Of a stretch of DNA of 64,000 bases, positions 44,332 to 53,688 are shown one piece after another. The position numbers and the translations under genes were made by a program. The DNA comes from Candidatus Peregrinibacteria bacterium GW2011_GWC2_39_14. Its GTDB lineage: Bacteria > Patescibacteriota > Gracilibacteria > UBA1369 > UBA12463. The notes below the pieces were generated by a model. It was given only the letters and a program-made list of their open reading frames with translations, was not told the DNA's origin and made no database searches. Each line of letters starts with the position of its first letter. The first letter of the stretch is position 1. The stretch spans positions 16,327 through 80,326 of the forward strand of contig LBWJ01000012.1 of NCBI GenBank assembly GCA_000993595.1, read 5' to 3'.

Positions 44332-45039
44332 TTATTCTTTTTCGTCTTTGCGCACCATATCCCAAAGCGCATTAATATCGGGACCTTCTCCTGTTTTTGT
44401 TTCAAAATCCAAAGTTAACACTTTCGTTGGACTATCTTCGCTCCCGACTCTTGATAATTTTAACGTGAATGGTTTTCCTTCAAACGATAGATTTGCAGTT
44501 GTAACCGTATATCTATGTAACCTCCCTGGTTCATCTGGTTTTATAAATCGTGCATTACTAGTACGAATTGCGCTTGCCACTGGAAGCATTGCTAATTTTG
44601 CTTCCGCAATTGTCGCGAATTCTCTTCTGTTAAGCCCTTCAAGCCTTCCTTTTATGAGCATAAGGCTCTCCTGAAATCTTGGTGAATCATTCTTCAATTT
44701 TTTTAATTCATCTGCATGCTCAGTTTTCCAAGCAGCAATGGCTTTAAGAACTTCTCCTCTTTTCTGATTAAAACCGGCTGCCATTCCAAGCCTTGTTCCA
44801 ATAACATCCGTCATGCCTGCTAACACCCTATCAACATCGCCGACTTCTATTGCGTCTGCGACTACCTGTTCAATCGTGCCCGGCGTCAAAAGGTGCTCGT
44901 TTGTACGAGGATCCGCTTTAGCTTGTGTTAAGGCTCTATTCAGCTTATTGACTACATGCCCTTTATCCGCCTTGTTTAATGCCGCTACATCTTCAGACCA
45001 CAAAACTTTATCGTTTGAATATGGAGAAGTTGAGTTCAT
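44332..45039 (-). CDS. Hypothetical protein, tandem paralogue A
   Basis: A 235-residue soluble protein, partner of the gene at 43564-44298. Matching parts are GDVDRVLAGMTDVIGTRLGM, AAGFNQKRGEVLKAIAAWK, KNDSPRFQESLMLIKGRLEG and FEGKPFTLKLSRVG; the closing Thr-Lys-x-Leu-x-Leu-Asp/Asp-Ile stretch is also shared. The N-terminal 40 residues differ. The pair came from a local duplication. Function unknown. The start follows AATAAACAAAAACAAAT, a clear example of the A-rich leader. Confidence 0.65.
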   Translation of the reverse strand: MNSTSPYSNDKVLWSEDVAALNKADKGHVVNKLNRALTQAKADPRTNEHLLTPGTIEQVVADAIEVGDVDRVLAGMTDVIGTRLGMAAGFNQKRGEVLKAIAAWKTEHADELKKLKNDSPRFQESLMLIKGRLEGLNRREFATIAEAKLAMLPVASAIRTSNARFIKPDEPGRLHRYTVTTANLSFEGKPFTLKLSRVGSEDSPTKVLTLDFETKTGEGPDINALWDMVRKDEKE

Positions 45040-45128
45040 ATTTGTTTTTGTTTATTTATATACTACTAAAATTATACTACAGTTTTATAGATTTGTCAAA
45101 CGTGTTAGAAAGGGGGGATTGCGACCTT

Positions 45129-46214
45129 TTAGCTGATTTTGAAGCTCAGTTTTTTGCCTTTGCTATTATGTCCGCGGCTCGTGATTTCAATTGTCGGCTT
45201 ATTTGTGACGCGACCGATAACCTGCGCTTTGACACCGCCTTTTTTCAAAAGTTCGAGAGATTTTTTGACGTCTTTTTGAGCGACGCACAGAATCATTCCC
45301 GTACCCATGTTCCAAACCGTATAAGCTTCTTCGTCAGAGACTTTACCCAATTTTTGAAGTTCAAGCATCATTTTTGGAGGTTCAAAAAGGTTGTCTAAAA
45401 TAGCTCCTGTATGCGTTTTTTTAAAGATACGGCAAGTATTTCCCGGAACTCCACCGCCAGTAACGTGCGCAATTCCTTTAACGTCAATTTTGCGAGGTTT
45501 TTTGTATCGACCGACGAGTTCCAAAACTGCGGAATGATAAATTTGTGTTGGTTCAAGAACCGTTTCCGCCCAAGTTTTTTTGGCATCAAATTTCTTGCCA
45601 TACCAATTTTCGCCAAATGCATTTTTCAAAACATATCGAACGAGCGAAAACCCGTTTGATCTGAATCCTTTGCTGTAAAGTCCAATAAGCGCATCGCCGA
45701 GACGAACTTTACTGCAATCAATAAATTTCTTTTTTTCAACGATTCCGACAGCGGTTGAATTCCAAACCGTACCTTTTATCATACTTGGGATTTCCGCAAT
45801 TTCGCCGCCCGGAATAACCACTTTTTGTTCAGCACAAGCCTTGGAAAGACCTTTCATCATTTTTCCGATTTTCACAGGATCAACTTTTTCCGTATCAATC
45901 GTGTTTGAAACCGTGATGCATTCCGCACCGACACAAATCGCATCGTCAATAACCATTGCCGCAAGGTCATAACCGGCTGTATCGTATTTTCCAATATCGT
46001 CAGCAATTTTGAATTTTGAACCGATTCCATCGTCATTTTGCACAAGATAAAAATCGCCGAAATCAAGCGCGCCCGTGAATCCGCCATCCATCGTGAGCGG
46101 ACAACCAATCATTCCTTTGCGATTCTTGAACGTCTTTTTTGCCTCTGCGTATGCGATTTCCGAGGATTTATCGCCGAGTGAAATATCAACTCCTGATTCT
46201 TTATATGTCGCCAT
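45129..46214 (-). CDS. purM: Phosphoribosylformylglycinamidine cyclo-ligase (AIR synthetase)
   Basis: Fifth step of purine synthesis: ATP-driven ring closure to AIR. The 361-residue protein shows GIGSKFKIADDIGKYDTAGY, DLAAMVIDDAICVGAE, GLYSKGFRSNGFSLVRYVL and IAHVTGGGVPGNTCRI, as in PurM. No other pur gene is in the window; CPR bacteria often keep only parts of this route. It lies 27 bases downstream of ftsE on the same strand. A related AIRS-fold kinase is less likely given the full-length match. Confidence 0.88.
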   Translation of the reverse strand: MATYKESGVDISLGDKSSEIAYAEAKKTFKNRKGMIGCPLTMDGGFTGALDFGDFYLVQNDDGIGSKFKIADDIGKYDTAGYDLAAMVIDDAICVGAECITVSNTIDTEKVDPVKIGKMMKGLSKACAEQKVVIPGGEIAEIPSMIKGTVWNSTAVGIVEKKKFIDCSKVRLGDALIGLYSKGFRSNGFSLVRYVLKNAFGENWYGKKFDAKKTWAETVLEPTQIYHSAVLELVGRYKKPRKIDVKGIAHVTGGGVPGNTCRIFKKTHTGAILDNLFEPPKMMLELQKLGKVSDEEAYTVWNMGTGMILCVAQKDVKKSLELLKKGGVKAQVIGRVTNKPTIEITSRGHNSKGKKLSFKIS

Positions 46215-46241
46215 AGTATTTTTGAATTTTAAAATTTTAGT

Positions 46242-46919
46242 TTAGTCGTCATAACCGGCGGATTTTTTATCACTCACAATTTTCCCTTCTTTAAGCACCA
46301 CAACGCGCTGTTTCAATTTATCAACAATCGCTTTATTGTGCGTCGCAAGAATAACGGTTGTGCCGCTGTTGTTTATTTTAAGCAATAAATCGATGAGTTC
46401 CGCCGCGGCTTCAGGATCAAGATCTGCAGTTGGTTCATCCGCGATAAGCAATTTTGGCATGTGCGCAAGAGCCCGAGCTAAAGCCGTTTTTTGAGCTTCG
46501 CCACCGGAAAGTTCTTTTGGAAATTTGTCCGCATGATTTTGCATATTCACAAGTTTCAAAACTTCCGGAACACGATGCCTTATATATTCATCCGGAATTC
46601 CGCAAACTTCCAAAACAAAAGCAACATTTTCATAAACCGTTTTATGCGGAAGCAATTTATAATCCTGAAAGACCATTCCAACTTTTTTTCTAAAATCACT
46701 CAAGCTCGATTCTTTCATTTTATTTACGATGTATTCATCAACAATGATAGAGCCTTCCGTTGGCTTGATTGCGCCCAAAAGGAGGTGAAGCAATGTTGAC
46801 TTTCCTGCACCGGACGGTCCAACCAAACACAAAAATTCTTGCGGATCAATTTCGAGATTTATATCTGACAAAATTTTGGCTTTTCCGATTTGCTTTGAGA
46901 TGTTTTGAAATTTAATCAT
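46242..46919 (-). CDS. ftsE: Cell-division ABC transporter ATPase FtsE
   Basis: ATP-binding subunit of FtsEX, which controls cell-wall hydrolases during division. Walker A is GPSGAGKST (residues 34-42); the Q-loop region is VGMVFQDYKLLPHKTVYENV. The signature is LSGGEAQKTALARAL where LSGGEQQR is usual, and Walker B is LLIADEPTADLD. The TVYENVAF segment favours FtsE over LolD-type proteins. No ftsX follows; purM is next instead, so the membrane partner must be elsewhere, or this ATPase serves another permease. Confidence 0.85.
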   Translation of the reverse strand: MIKFQNISKQIGKAKILSDINLEIDPQEFLCLVGPSGAGKSTLLHLLLGAIKPTEGSIIVDEYIVNKMKESSLSDFRKKVGMVFQDYKLLPHKTVYENVAFVLEVCGIPDEYIRHRVPEVLKLVNMQNHADKFPKELSGGEAQKTALARALAHMPKLLIADEPTADLDPEAAAELIDLLLKINNSGTTVILATHNKAIVDKLKQRVVVLKEGKIVSDKKSAGYDD

Positions 46920-47038
46920 AAATGTTTTTGTAGATTATGTTGTCGCTTTTTGAACGATCTGCAATTTGAATTTTAGCTGATTTTTGACTTTAAATCTAAT
47001 GAATTGTTTTGTGAAAAAAATCTTGTGTCCAAAAATGC

Positions 47039-47066
47039 TTGACAATGATATAATAGGTGCTAGAAT
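47039..47066 (+). promoter_or_regulatory. Promoter of the 147-aa gene
   Basis: TTGACA (47039-47044), 16 bases, TAGAAT (47061-47066); leader about 28 bases, ending in AACTAAAAACAAT before ATG. Confidence 0.6.
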
Positions 47067-47100
47067 TGACCCTCGAAATAATAATTTAACTAAAAACAAT

Positions 47101-47544
47101 ATGACAAGATTAGGACCAAACCACACAGAATCACCAGACGCAGCTGACGGAATGACAATTCGACCTCATGCTTATAAAGCTGGTGAAGTAGTTGCAGCAC
47201 CTTCTTTTGTAGCGCACGTTGGCCCAGGAGGTCTCCTTTTAAAACCTGCCGCTGATGCAAATCTTCATGCTATGGATAGAGTCAGCAGAAATGAAGGAAA
47301 AGGAGCGATGGGTATCGGTGATGCTGCGCTTGGCGATCTTGAAACAGGACTTCGCTTTGTATTTCAACAAGTAGCGGCTGCAGCTCCTAGTGCCGTTGCT
47401 ACAGGTGCCGACCAATCAGAACCTGAAGCGGATGATAAAGGCGATGCTCTTGATCATGTAGCTGGTAGCATAGAAATAAGTAAAAGCGGAACACCGTTCA
47501 TGCGCCCACGCGGTGGCAAGTCCATAACAAGAATTGCAGACTAG
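47101..47544 (+). CDS. Hypothetical protein, 147 residues
   Basis: An Ala/Gly-rich soluble protein with disordered ends (start MTRLGPNHTESPDAADGM, end FMRPRGGKSITRIAD) and a helical middle (GDLETGLRFVFQQVAAAAP). I chose the ATG at 47101 since a promoter lies at 47039-47066; the longer frame to 46984 would run through it. No family recognised; alone between divergent and convergent genes. Confidence 0.5.
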   Translation: MTRLGPNHTESPDAADGMTIRPHAYKAGEVVAAPSFVAHVGPGGLLLKPAADANLHAMDRVSRNEGKGAMGIGDAALGDLETGLRFVFQQVAAAAPSAVATGADQSEPEADDKGDALDHVAGSIEISKSGTPFMRPRGGKSITRIAD

Positions 47545-47589
47545 TCACCCATGAAACTTCCTGTGCACATATATTTAATGCACCTTTAA

Positions 47590-48129
47590 CTATGCATTAA
47601 GATCGCTCTTTGCGTCTCGATTTAAAGCATTCGTAAAAGCCTCCCTGCTTCCGCCTATTCTTCTTAGAATTTCGTCATATTCTCCTCTTTCCACCTGTTC
47701 GCTCATCCACCAACCCGGCACAAAAGCGTTATCAACGCTTGCAAAATGCCTGCCATTCACAGTTATGTGACCTTTATACATATCATATAAAGCCATTTTT
47801 ATCCCCACCTTTCTATCCCTATCACCCTCGTTATCCCTCAATTTTTCTTTGGTTTTTCGAATGTCGATTTCGTGCATTATACCGCTCAAATAAAGCATTG
47901 CGTCTTTTGCCGACCCGCCCGCCTCCAGCCTCTTAGCCTCGGCTATAATTGCATCCAATTTGCTTTCCCATCCATCCGGATATCTTTCTGCTAAATCTTC
48001 TATCAAAGCTGCCACTTCTCCTCCGTGTCTTTTATCATCCACCTTTAATTCTTCTACGAATTTTCTATGCGCCAGCATTTTCGCTTCTAATAGGGTTGAG
48101 TCTGGTGATGTTTTTGCTTTATCGTCCAT
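47590..48129 (-). CDS. Hypothetical helical protein, 179 residues
   Basis: A charged helical protein: residues 1-110 are rich in Lys, Asp, Glu and Ala with helix patterns (LEAKMLAHRKFVEELKVDDK). A compact aromatic part follows (VNGRHFASVDNAFVPGWWMS). It lies 31 bases downstream of the giant coiled-coil gene, so it probably shares its transcript (53308-coded gene, giant gene, this gene). No family recognised. Confidence 0.55.
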   Translation of the reverse strand: MDDKAKTSPDSTLLEAKMLAHRKFVEELKVDDKRHGGEVAALIEDLAERYPDGWESKLDAIIAEAKRLEAGGSAKDAMLYLSGIMHEIDIRKTKEKLRDNEGDRDRKVGIKMALYDMYKGHITVNGRHFASVDNAFVPGWWMSEQVERGEYDEILRRIGGSREAFTNALNRDAKSDLNA

Positions 48130-48160
48130 ATATATTTTGTTTTAAAAATTAATTTAATAT

Positions 48161-51100
48161 TTAAATTTTAAACCCCGCGCCCGTTGCTCTTTGCGCATCA
48201 TCAGCCTCTCCAACTCTATGTATTTGATGCAATACTGAATCGCGCTCAAGCTGATTAGCGATGTTGTATTTATTAAATACCGTGTCATAGCCCTTCTGTA
48301 TAACTTCGCTTATAGCTTGCAGCTTTGCGTCTTCGGCCCCTGCTTCGTTGATAATTCTGGACACCCGCGTTGACAAGTCTTCCGGCAAAGACTCTACTAA
48401 CCGATTAGTAGTCTCCAGCATCTCCGCTCTTGCTCCTTCCAACGCTTCTTTCGCTGCCTCGGTTGGATTTTCCGCATAAGCTTTTTTGGCTTTAACAACA
48501 TTTTTTTGAGCTTCTTCAATTTCACCAACTGTTTTTAACTGCTTTATTTCCTCAGTATTCTTCAATATAGCTTCTGCAACATCTAAGGTTTCCGCTTGAT
48601 GCAATTGCATTGATAACGATTCTCGTTGCCTTAGAAGGGCCGCTCTTTCCTTTACTGTAATTCCTCTTCCCAATTTCGCATCGATTCCACTTATTTCTTT
48701 CGTCAAACCCGCTTTTGTTCCCGCAACTCCTCTCTCTACAGTTGACCCAAAATCTACGTTCATTAAAGCTTTTCCATCTTTTACAAGTTCCACGGTTTCG
48801 CCACTTTTTATAGCCTCTTTCACTCTTGCCAAAGCATCTGCTTTGGTTGCATCATCCATTTTTCCGTAAAGCTTGATAGCATGAATACTTCCGTCCTTAT
48901 TTACAATTTGTACTATACAATTATTATTCTCCGCATAGTCTTTCATGATTGCCATAAATTGCTGAGTTCCGGCATCAAGCGTAGCCCTATCTCCTGTCTT
49001 TAATGCTTCTTCTATTTTTTCAAATGCCGGGCTTGATTTCAGCTGAAGCGTTGGTACCAACTCCCCATCTTTACCTATTGTAAACGCCACCACCTCGTCC
49101 CCATGCTCTCCCGCAAGCGTACCTAAGCTTTTTTTAGCAGTCATTCCCGAATTCACTTCGTCCACAGCTTGCATTAAACCTCTACTTTCACTGCTTGATA
49201 CAAGTCCCTTCACTTGCATATCGAGAATTTGCGTTCTCATTTGGTTTTTTAACGGCCCTAATAACTCAGGCCTTCCATTCTTTACGGCCTGCTCTATTTG
49301 ACCCAGCAACTTTGCACAATCCGGATTTCGCATAAAAACTTCGGGCAATTTATCGAATGAAAATAATGCTAAATTGTCGGAAAGTTTAATTACGTTCAAG
49401 AACGCAGCCTCCTTTTCTGCGGCTCCTGCCACTCTAAGAACTTCAAGCCCATCGTGATTTAATATTGCGCTTTTCATACGCCCATATCCTTCCGGTCCAA
49501 ATAATCCTCCATATACATTGTTCATTGCCTCCACCCCTTCTCCCAAGCTTCGCTCCAAAAACTGTGTACTGATTATTGGATGCGCGTTTGTACCTGTAAA
49601 CCCCTTCAAATCTATTGCTGATGTATATCCTATGTCGTGATTTATTTGCGTAAGCATCATTTGCAATCTGTCCTCTGCCGTAAACACTATTCTTCCTTCT
49701 GATGCTTTTTCATAAGCGTCCATAATCTTTTCACTAACTCTGATATTCCCTGATATATGGCGTATACCATGATCGGGCATTTGTCTTTTGAAGCTCTCCA
49801 TTGTCTGATAGATCATCTTGTCAGCGCTATCATTTAATATCACCAGTATGTCTTCCGATGAAACGCCCGCTTTTGATGCGGCTTCCATGACATCGTTAAG
49901 TCGTCCTTCCATTAATCTCGCGGCGTCTTTGCTTAAAGGAGCATTTTTACCTTTTGTAAATTGTTCCAAGTGGCTATGCATCGCGCTTTGTATTTCTCCC
50001 GGTGGCATAGCTTTTAACCCGTCGATATCCCATCTTTTAATCCCGCTTTCAGGTCTATAAAGCGACTGGTCCATTCTTTTTAATTCCATGTTGATATCCA
50101 ATCCTGATCTTTCAATAAATTCTTTCATGTTTTTTTGAAGGAATTCTTCTTTTAATGCTTTTAATTGTTCAGGCTCCAGCCTTAAAATATCATCTATACC
50201 TTTTTCTTTTGCGTGCGCTTTAAAATCGGCATCATCTGCCCAACTGTGACTTTCACTTCTTCTGTTTTTTATTCTTAAATGAAGATCATTAAATGCGTCT
50301 AATTTTCTTCCAAGCTTTTCTTCCATTGCAAGCAATCCATCTATAGCTTCTATATCTTTCGTCGTCCCTGCTGCCACTGCTTTACCCCTAGCTTCTTCGA
50401 GCGCTTCTCCTGTTGTTTTCATTCTCATAGTCGTCCCGTCGTTCTTAACCGGATCAATTTTATATTTTCTACGCATATCACTGCAGTCATCTCCGTACTT
50501 ACTAACTGAACTTTCTAAATTTGTATAATCTCTAACGTCTTTTGTATATATTCTTGCCTCGATTGCTTCTCGTGCTTTTGCGAGCTTTGCTTCCGCTTTT
50601 TCATATCTGAATGCTTTCATTACCAAATCAGGATTTTCTTTAAAAAGTGCTTTTACGGCATCGCCTTCTTTAATCCCACTTTTTACCATTTCTGAAAGGC
50701 TTTGCTCATATTCAGCAAAATCCTTTTCGTACTTTACCATGTCTATTTTTGCGCCTGTTTCGTCTTTAACTAAACCATTGAATTTTCTATCGTTAAAATC
50801 CCTCCTCGCTTCCTTAAATTTATTTGCAATACCTTCTTTAATGGTTTTCGCCCAACCTCCTTCGTGCTTCATAGCTTTAATGTCTTTAACCGCTTTGCTC
50901 CCTTTCTCTAAAGCGCCGGAATAAGCTCCTTTTACGGCATCTTTAGCTCCTTCCGCAGCTCCTTTCAACCCTGCTTCGCGTATAGCTTTAACGTCTTCTA
51001 CAACCGCTTTTGCGGTTTCACCCGCGCCCTTATATCCGGCTTTTAACCCTGCTTCTAGTTTGCCTGCTCCCTCTCCTATTAATTCAGCGTATAACTTTGC

Positions 51101-53305
51101 CGCCGCGCCTGCGCCTTTACCGATTTGTGGAATAGATTTAAGGGCTTTACCAACTCCAATTAAAGCGCCTTTTGGTATTTTACAGAGACCTACAGCAAAC
51201 TCTTTTACAAATACGCCACCTCCAATTGCTCCGGCTTTTAATGTTGTCATTACCCCGACTTTTACTCCTGTTTTTGCGGCCTCTTTTGCCGCAATTCTTA
51301 ATACGACCGATGCGGCTTCCGCACCTTTTGTTGCTGCGCCAATACCTGTTGCAGTCAGAAGAACATTAAGCGCGACTTTACCTATGCCCTTCCCAACATG
51401 TCCTTTTTCAAAATCTTCCAAAGCTATCATTGCTTTACCCATTTCCTTTAATGCATTGCCGGCATTGGAAAAAGACCATTCTCCGGTGGCCGGATTACGC
51501 CCAATAAGTGCGCCTAAGCCTTTACCCGTATTGACCGGATCGGCAAGCATTTGACTAACGCCATTTATCAATTCGCCCGTTCCTTCAACTACGCCTGAAA
51601 CGAGATCTACCGTTACAGCACATCCCGCCGCAACTAAAAAGTTCACGCCCGGAATATCTTTCGTAGCTCTTTTTACCATTTTGCTAAATGGATCGAGTAG
51701 CGTTTCGCATAAAAGATCCTTTGTAAAAAGTGTTATTCCTTCGCCAATTGTGCTAAATACTTTTCCTCCTGTCACCTCCCAAGCTCCCGCTTTTTCCACT
51801 TCAACACTATCCAAAGCTTTTCTTTGCTGTTCAAGTCCATTCAAAATTTGCGTATTTGCCAAATTATTTTCAAGGACATTGTCTGCGACTGCTCTATCCA
51901 TATCATCTATAGTCTTCATTGTGTCCATGTATTCCGCCTGAACCTGTTCTTTTTCCGTACCGTTTTTAAGTTTTGCGATTTCGATTTCCTTTATTGATGA
52001 ACTTACGTCTTCCATACTCGGATTTACCGTCTTCTCCAAATACATATTCACATTGTCCAAACCCATTTTTGCTTCGATTTTCTTTGCTTCAAGCGCTTTC
52101 TTTGCATCTAATGCGGCATCTGCTTGTGAGATACTGCCTTTTAATGCATCATCAATACCACCTTTGCGATCCAAAATGGACTTCTTTTTTTCTTCAAGTT
52201 GTTTTTTTTGCTCTTCAGGCAAGTCTCCGGAAAGAGCCTGATCGATTTGCGCCACAGCATCTTCAAGGTGCTCATTAAAGGTTTTTAAACTTTCCGCTTC
52301 GACTTGTGTCTTTTTTTCTTTTTCATCAACGGCCTCAGTTTGATGTGTTAAATTATCGCGATATTTTTCCAAATTAATTCTTTGCGCACCAAGCTTTGTT
52401 TGCTGTTGTTGAAGCTGTCCGTACCTAACCTCGTCTTTCATTTTCTGCTTATCCGCTTCCGTACTATTCTCATCAATATTTTTTAATTTTTGGTCTCTTT
52501 CTTTAATTTTTTCTCCCCTAAGAGCAGCCGTAGCATCTTCTATTTTTCTGCCATATGCAGTTATTTTATCTTTTTTACTCCTGACTTCTTGTATTTTTTG
52601 ATCAAATTTTTGCTTTAATCCTTCAAGCCTATCTTGAAGAATTTTAAGCTCAGGACTGTCTGAAAAAAGATCAATGTATGTTTTATTTTCATTAAATATC
52701 TTTAAAGTTTTTTGAAAAGCCGCAAAGCTTTGCGAAACTTCTGCGCTTTCTTTGCGCATATCTCCGCTTTGGGCATTAAACTTTGTAAATTCCCCTTGAA
52801 TACCCTCCGGAGAACTAAGATTTGCCTCGTCAAAATTTACATCTTCTATTTTTGTATCTTGTGCCTCCATGCCTTTTTCCGCATATTTCAAGGCTTTGCG
52901 CGCAGCCATTTCTTTTTCCTTATTTTCCTTTTCATCTTCCTCTGTTGGCGCATATTTCTTAACAATTTCTTGCAATTTTTGCAGCATATCCGCTTTATAT
53001 TTTCCGAATTCGGCTTTATTTAAGCCCTTTTCCGCATTGGCATCATATCTATCCGCTGAAGCAAGAAAATATTGGACTACGTTATCATGTAATGCATTTT
53101 GAAAATCTTTTGGTAATTTATGTATTTCTTCTTCGTGTTTTTCAAGTATTTTATTTGAATCCGCAACCAAAGAGTCAACGTCCAGTTCCTTCTGTTCGCC
53201 GGCTTCTTTTTTATCCTTCAATCCTTTAACGGATTCCGAGGATATATCGGCCCCTTCCGGACCTCCGCTGAAATAAACAAATTTTCTTCTTTCTATATCA
53301 AACAT
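48161..53305 (-). CDS. Giant multidomain protein with coiled coil and HD-type hydrolase domain
   Basis: A 1714-residue protein. Residues about 50-500 are long charged coiled coils. Residues about 520-760 are Gly/Ala-rich and hydrophobic (NFLVAAGCAVTVDLVSGVVE, then GALIGRNPATGEW), like the region in front of toxin domains in some polymorphic toxins. Residues about 760-1160 are helical. An HD superfamily site follows: H1179 (HGIRH), H1223-D1224 (NHDIGY), H1284 (NHDG) and D1310 (LSDN). Residues 1330-1714 are alpha/beta and helical. There is no clear signal peptide. HD domains act on phosphoesters such as nucleotides or cyclic dinucleotides; the substrate is unknown. It follows a 107-residue gene by two bases. 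Confidence 0.65.
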   Translation of the reverse strand: MFDIERRKFVYFSGGPEGADISSESVKGLKDKKEAGEQKELDVDSLVADSNKILEKHEEEIHKLPKDFQNALHDNVVQYFLASADRYDANAEKGLNKAEFGKYKADMLQKLQEIVKKYAPTEEDEKENKEKEMAARKALKYAEKGMEAQDTKIEDVNFDEANLSSPEGIQGEFTKFNAQSGDMRKESAEVSQSFAAFQKTLKIFNENKTYIDLFSDSPELKILQDRLEGLKQKFDQKIQEVRSKKDKITAYGRKIEDATAALRGEKIKERDQKLKNIDENSTEADKQKMKDEVRYGQLQQQQTKLGAQRINLEKYRDNLTHQTEAVDEKEKKTQVEAESLKTFNEHLEDAVAQIDQALSGDLPEEQKKQLEEKKKSILDRKGGIDDALKGSISQADAALDAKKALEAKKIEAKMGLDNVNMYLEKTVNPSMEDVSSSIKEIEIAKLKNGTEKEQVQAEYMDTMKTIDDMDRAVADNVLENNLANTQILNGLEQQRKALDSVEVEKAGAWEVTGGKVFSTIGEGITLFTKDLLCETLLDPFSKMVKRATKDIPGVNFLVAAGCAVTVDLVSGVVEGTGELINGVSQMLADPVNTGKGLGALIGRNPATGEWSFSNAGNALKEMGKAMIALEDFEKGHVGKGIGKVALNVLLTATGIGAATKGAEAASVVLRIAAKEAAKTGVKVGVMTTLKAGAIGGGVFVKEFAVGLCKIPKGALIGVGKALKSIPQIGKGAGAAAKLYAELIGEGAGKLEAGLKAGYKGAGETAKAVVEDVKAIREAGLKGAAEGAKDAVKGAYSGALEKGSKAVKDIKAMKHEGGWAKTIKEGIANKFKEARRDFNDRKFNGLVKDETGAKIDMVKYEKDFAEYEQSLSEMVKSGIKEGDAVKALFKENPDLVMKAFRYEKAEAKLAKAREAIEARIYTKDVRDYTNLESSVSKYGDDCSDMRRKYKIDPVKNDGTTMRMKTTGEALEEARGKAVAAGTTKDIEAIDGLLAMEEKLGRKLDAFNDLHLRIKNRRSESHSWADDADFKAHAKEKGIDDILRLEPEQLKALKEEFLQKNMKEFIERSGLDINMELKRMDQSLYRPESGIKRWDIDGLKAMPPGEIQSAMHSHLEQFTKGKNAPLSKDAARLMEGRLNDVMEAASKAGVSSEDILVILNDSADKMIYQTMESFKRQMPDHGIRHISGNIRVSEKIMDAYEKASEGRIVFTAEDRLQMMLTQINHDIGYTSAIDLKGFTGTNAHPIISTQFLERSLGEGVEAMNNVYGGLFGPEGYGRMKSAILNHDGLEVLRVAGAAEKEAAFLNVIKLSDNLALFSFDKLPEVFMRNPDCAKLLGQIEQAVKNGRPELLGPLKNQMRTQILDMQVKGLVSSSESRGLMQAVDEVNSGMTAKKSLGTLAGEHGDEVVAFTIGKDGELVPTLQLKSSPAFEKIEEALKTGDRATLDAGTQQFMAIMKDYAENNNCIVQIVNKDGSIHAIKLYGKMDDATKADALARVKEAIKSGETVELVKDGKALMNVDFGSTVERGVAGTKAGLTKEISGIDAKLGRGITVKERAALLRQRESLSMQLHQAETLDVAEAILKNTEEIKQLKTVGEIEEAQKNVVKAKKAYAENPTEAAKEALEGARAEMLETTNRLVESLPEDLSTRVSRIINEAGAEDAKLQAISEVIQKGYDTVFNKYNIANQLERDSVLHQIHRVGEADDAQRATGAGFKI

Positions 53306-53307
53306 AT

Positions 53308-53631
53308 TTAGTTTTTATCGAAAAAATCCTCAATAAGCTTATCGGCCTCGGCGCTATCTTTATCGCTTTCCGCTTCCATGAGCTTTTTTGTATTACTCTT
53401 CAAAACGCCCTTGAGACCCGGCAAAAAATCCTTATCTTTCTCAATCATTTCTTTTAAAAATTCTTCCTGCTTTTCTTTTATTGATTCAGCAAGCCTAAGG
53501 ACTTCCTCGAGCCCTTTAATGGACATTTTATCTATTCTCACAAGCAAGCCATCCACCTCTTCCGACTTGAAAATATAGATAGAACTGAAAATTCGACGAA
53601 TTTTTGTTTTTATTTCTTCCACGTTTAGCAT
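53308..53631 (-). CDS. Hypothetical helical protein, 107 residues
   Basis: A small all-helical, charged protein (SIKGLEEVLRLAESIKEKQE, EFLKEMIEKDKDFLPGLKGV) that ends two bases before the giant gene. Tight spacing suggests one transcript and perhaps a helper or inhibitor role for the giant protein, but this is only positional inference. No family recognised. Confidence 0.6.
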   Translation of the reverse strand: MLNVEEIKTKIRRIFSSIYIFKSEEVDGLLVRIDKMSIKGLEEVLRLAESIKEKQEEFLKEMIEKDKDFLPGLKGVLKSNTKKLMEAESDKDSAEADKLIEDFFDKN

Positions 53632-53688
53632 TTAAGATAACGTAAAATTATCTTAATATTTTAGCATAAAATAACCTAAAAGTCCAGC

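Noticed and set aside
45110..45128. Another copy of the GGGGAC repeat (GGGGGGATTGCGACC)
   Set aside because: Only the G run and part of the following word agree; too weak to include.
47039..47100. Longer start of the 147-residue gene at 46984
   Set aside because: The extension would place TTGACA and TAGAAT of a good promoter inside the coding region.
51060..51554. Plus-strand frame of 164 codons, Pro/Ala/Ser-rich
   Set aside because: Mirror of the Gly/Ala/Lys-rich middle of the giant minus-strand gene; typical antisense composition.
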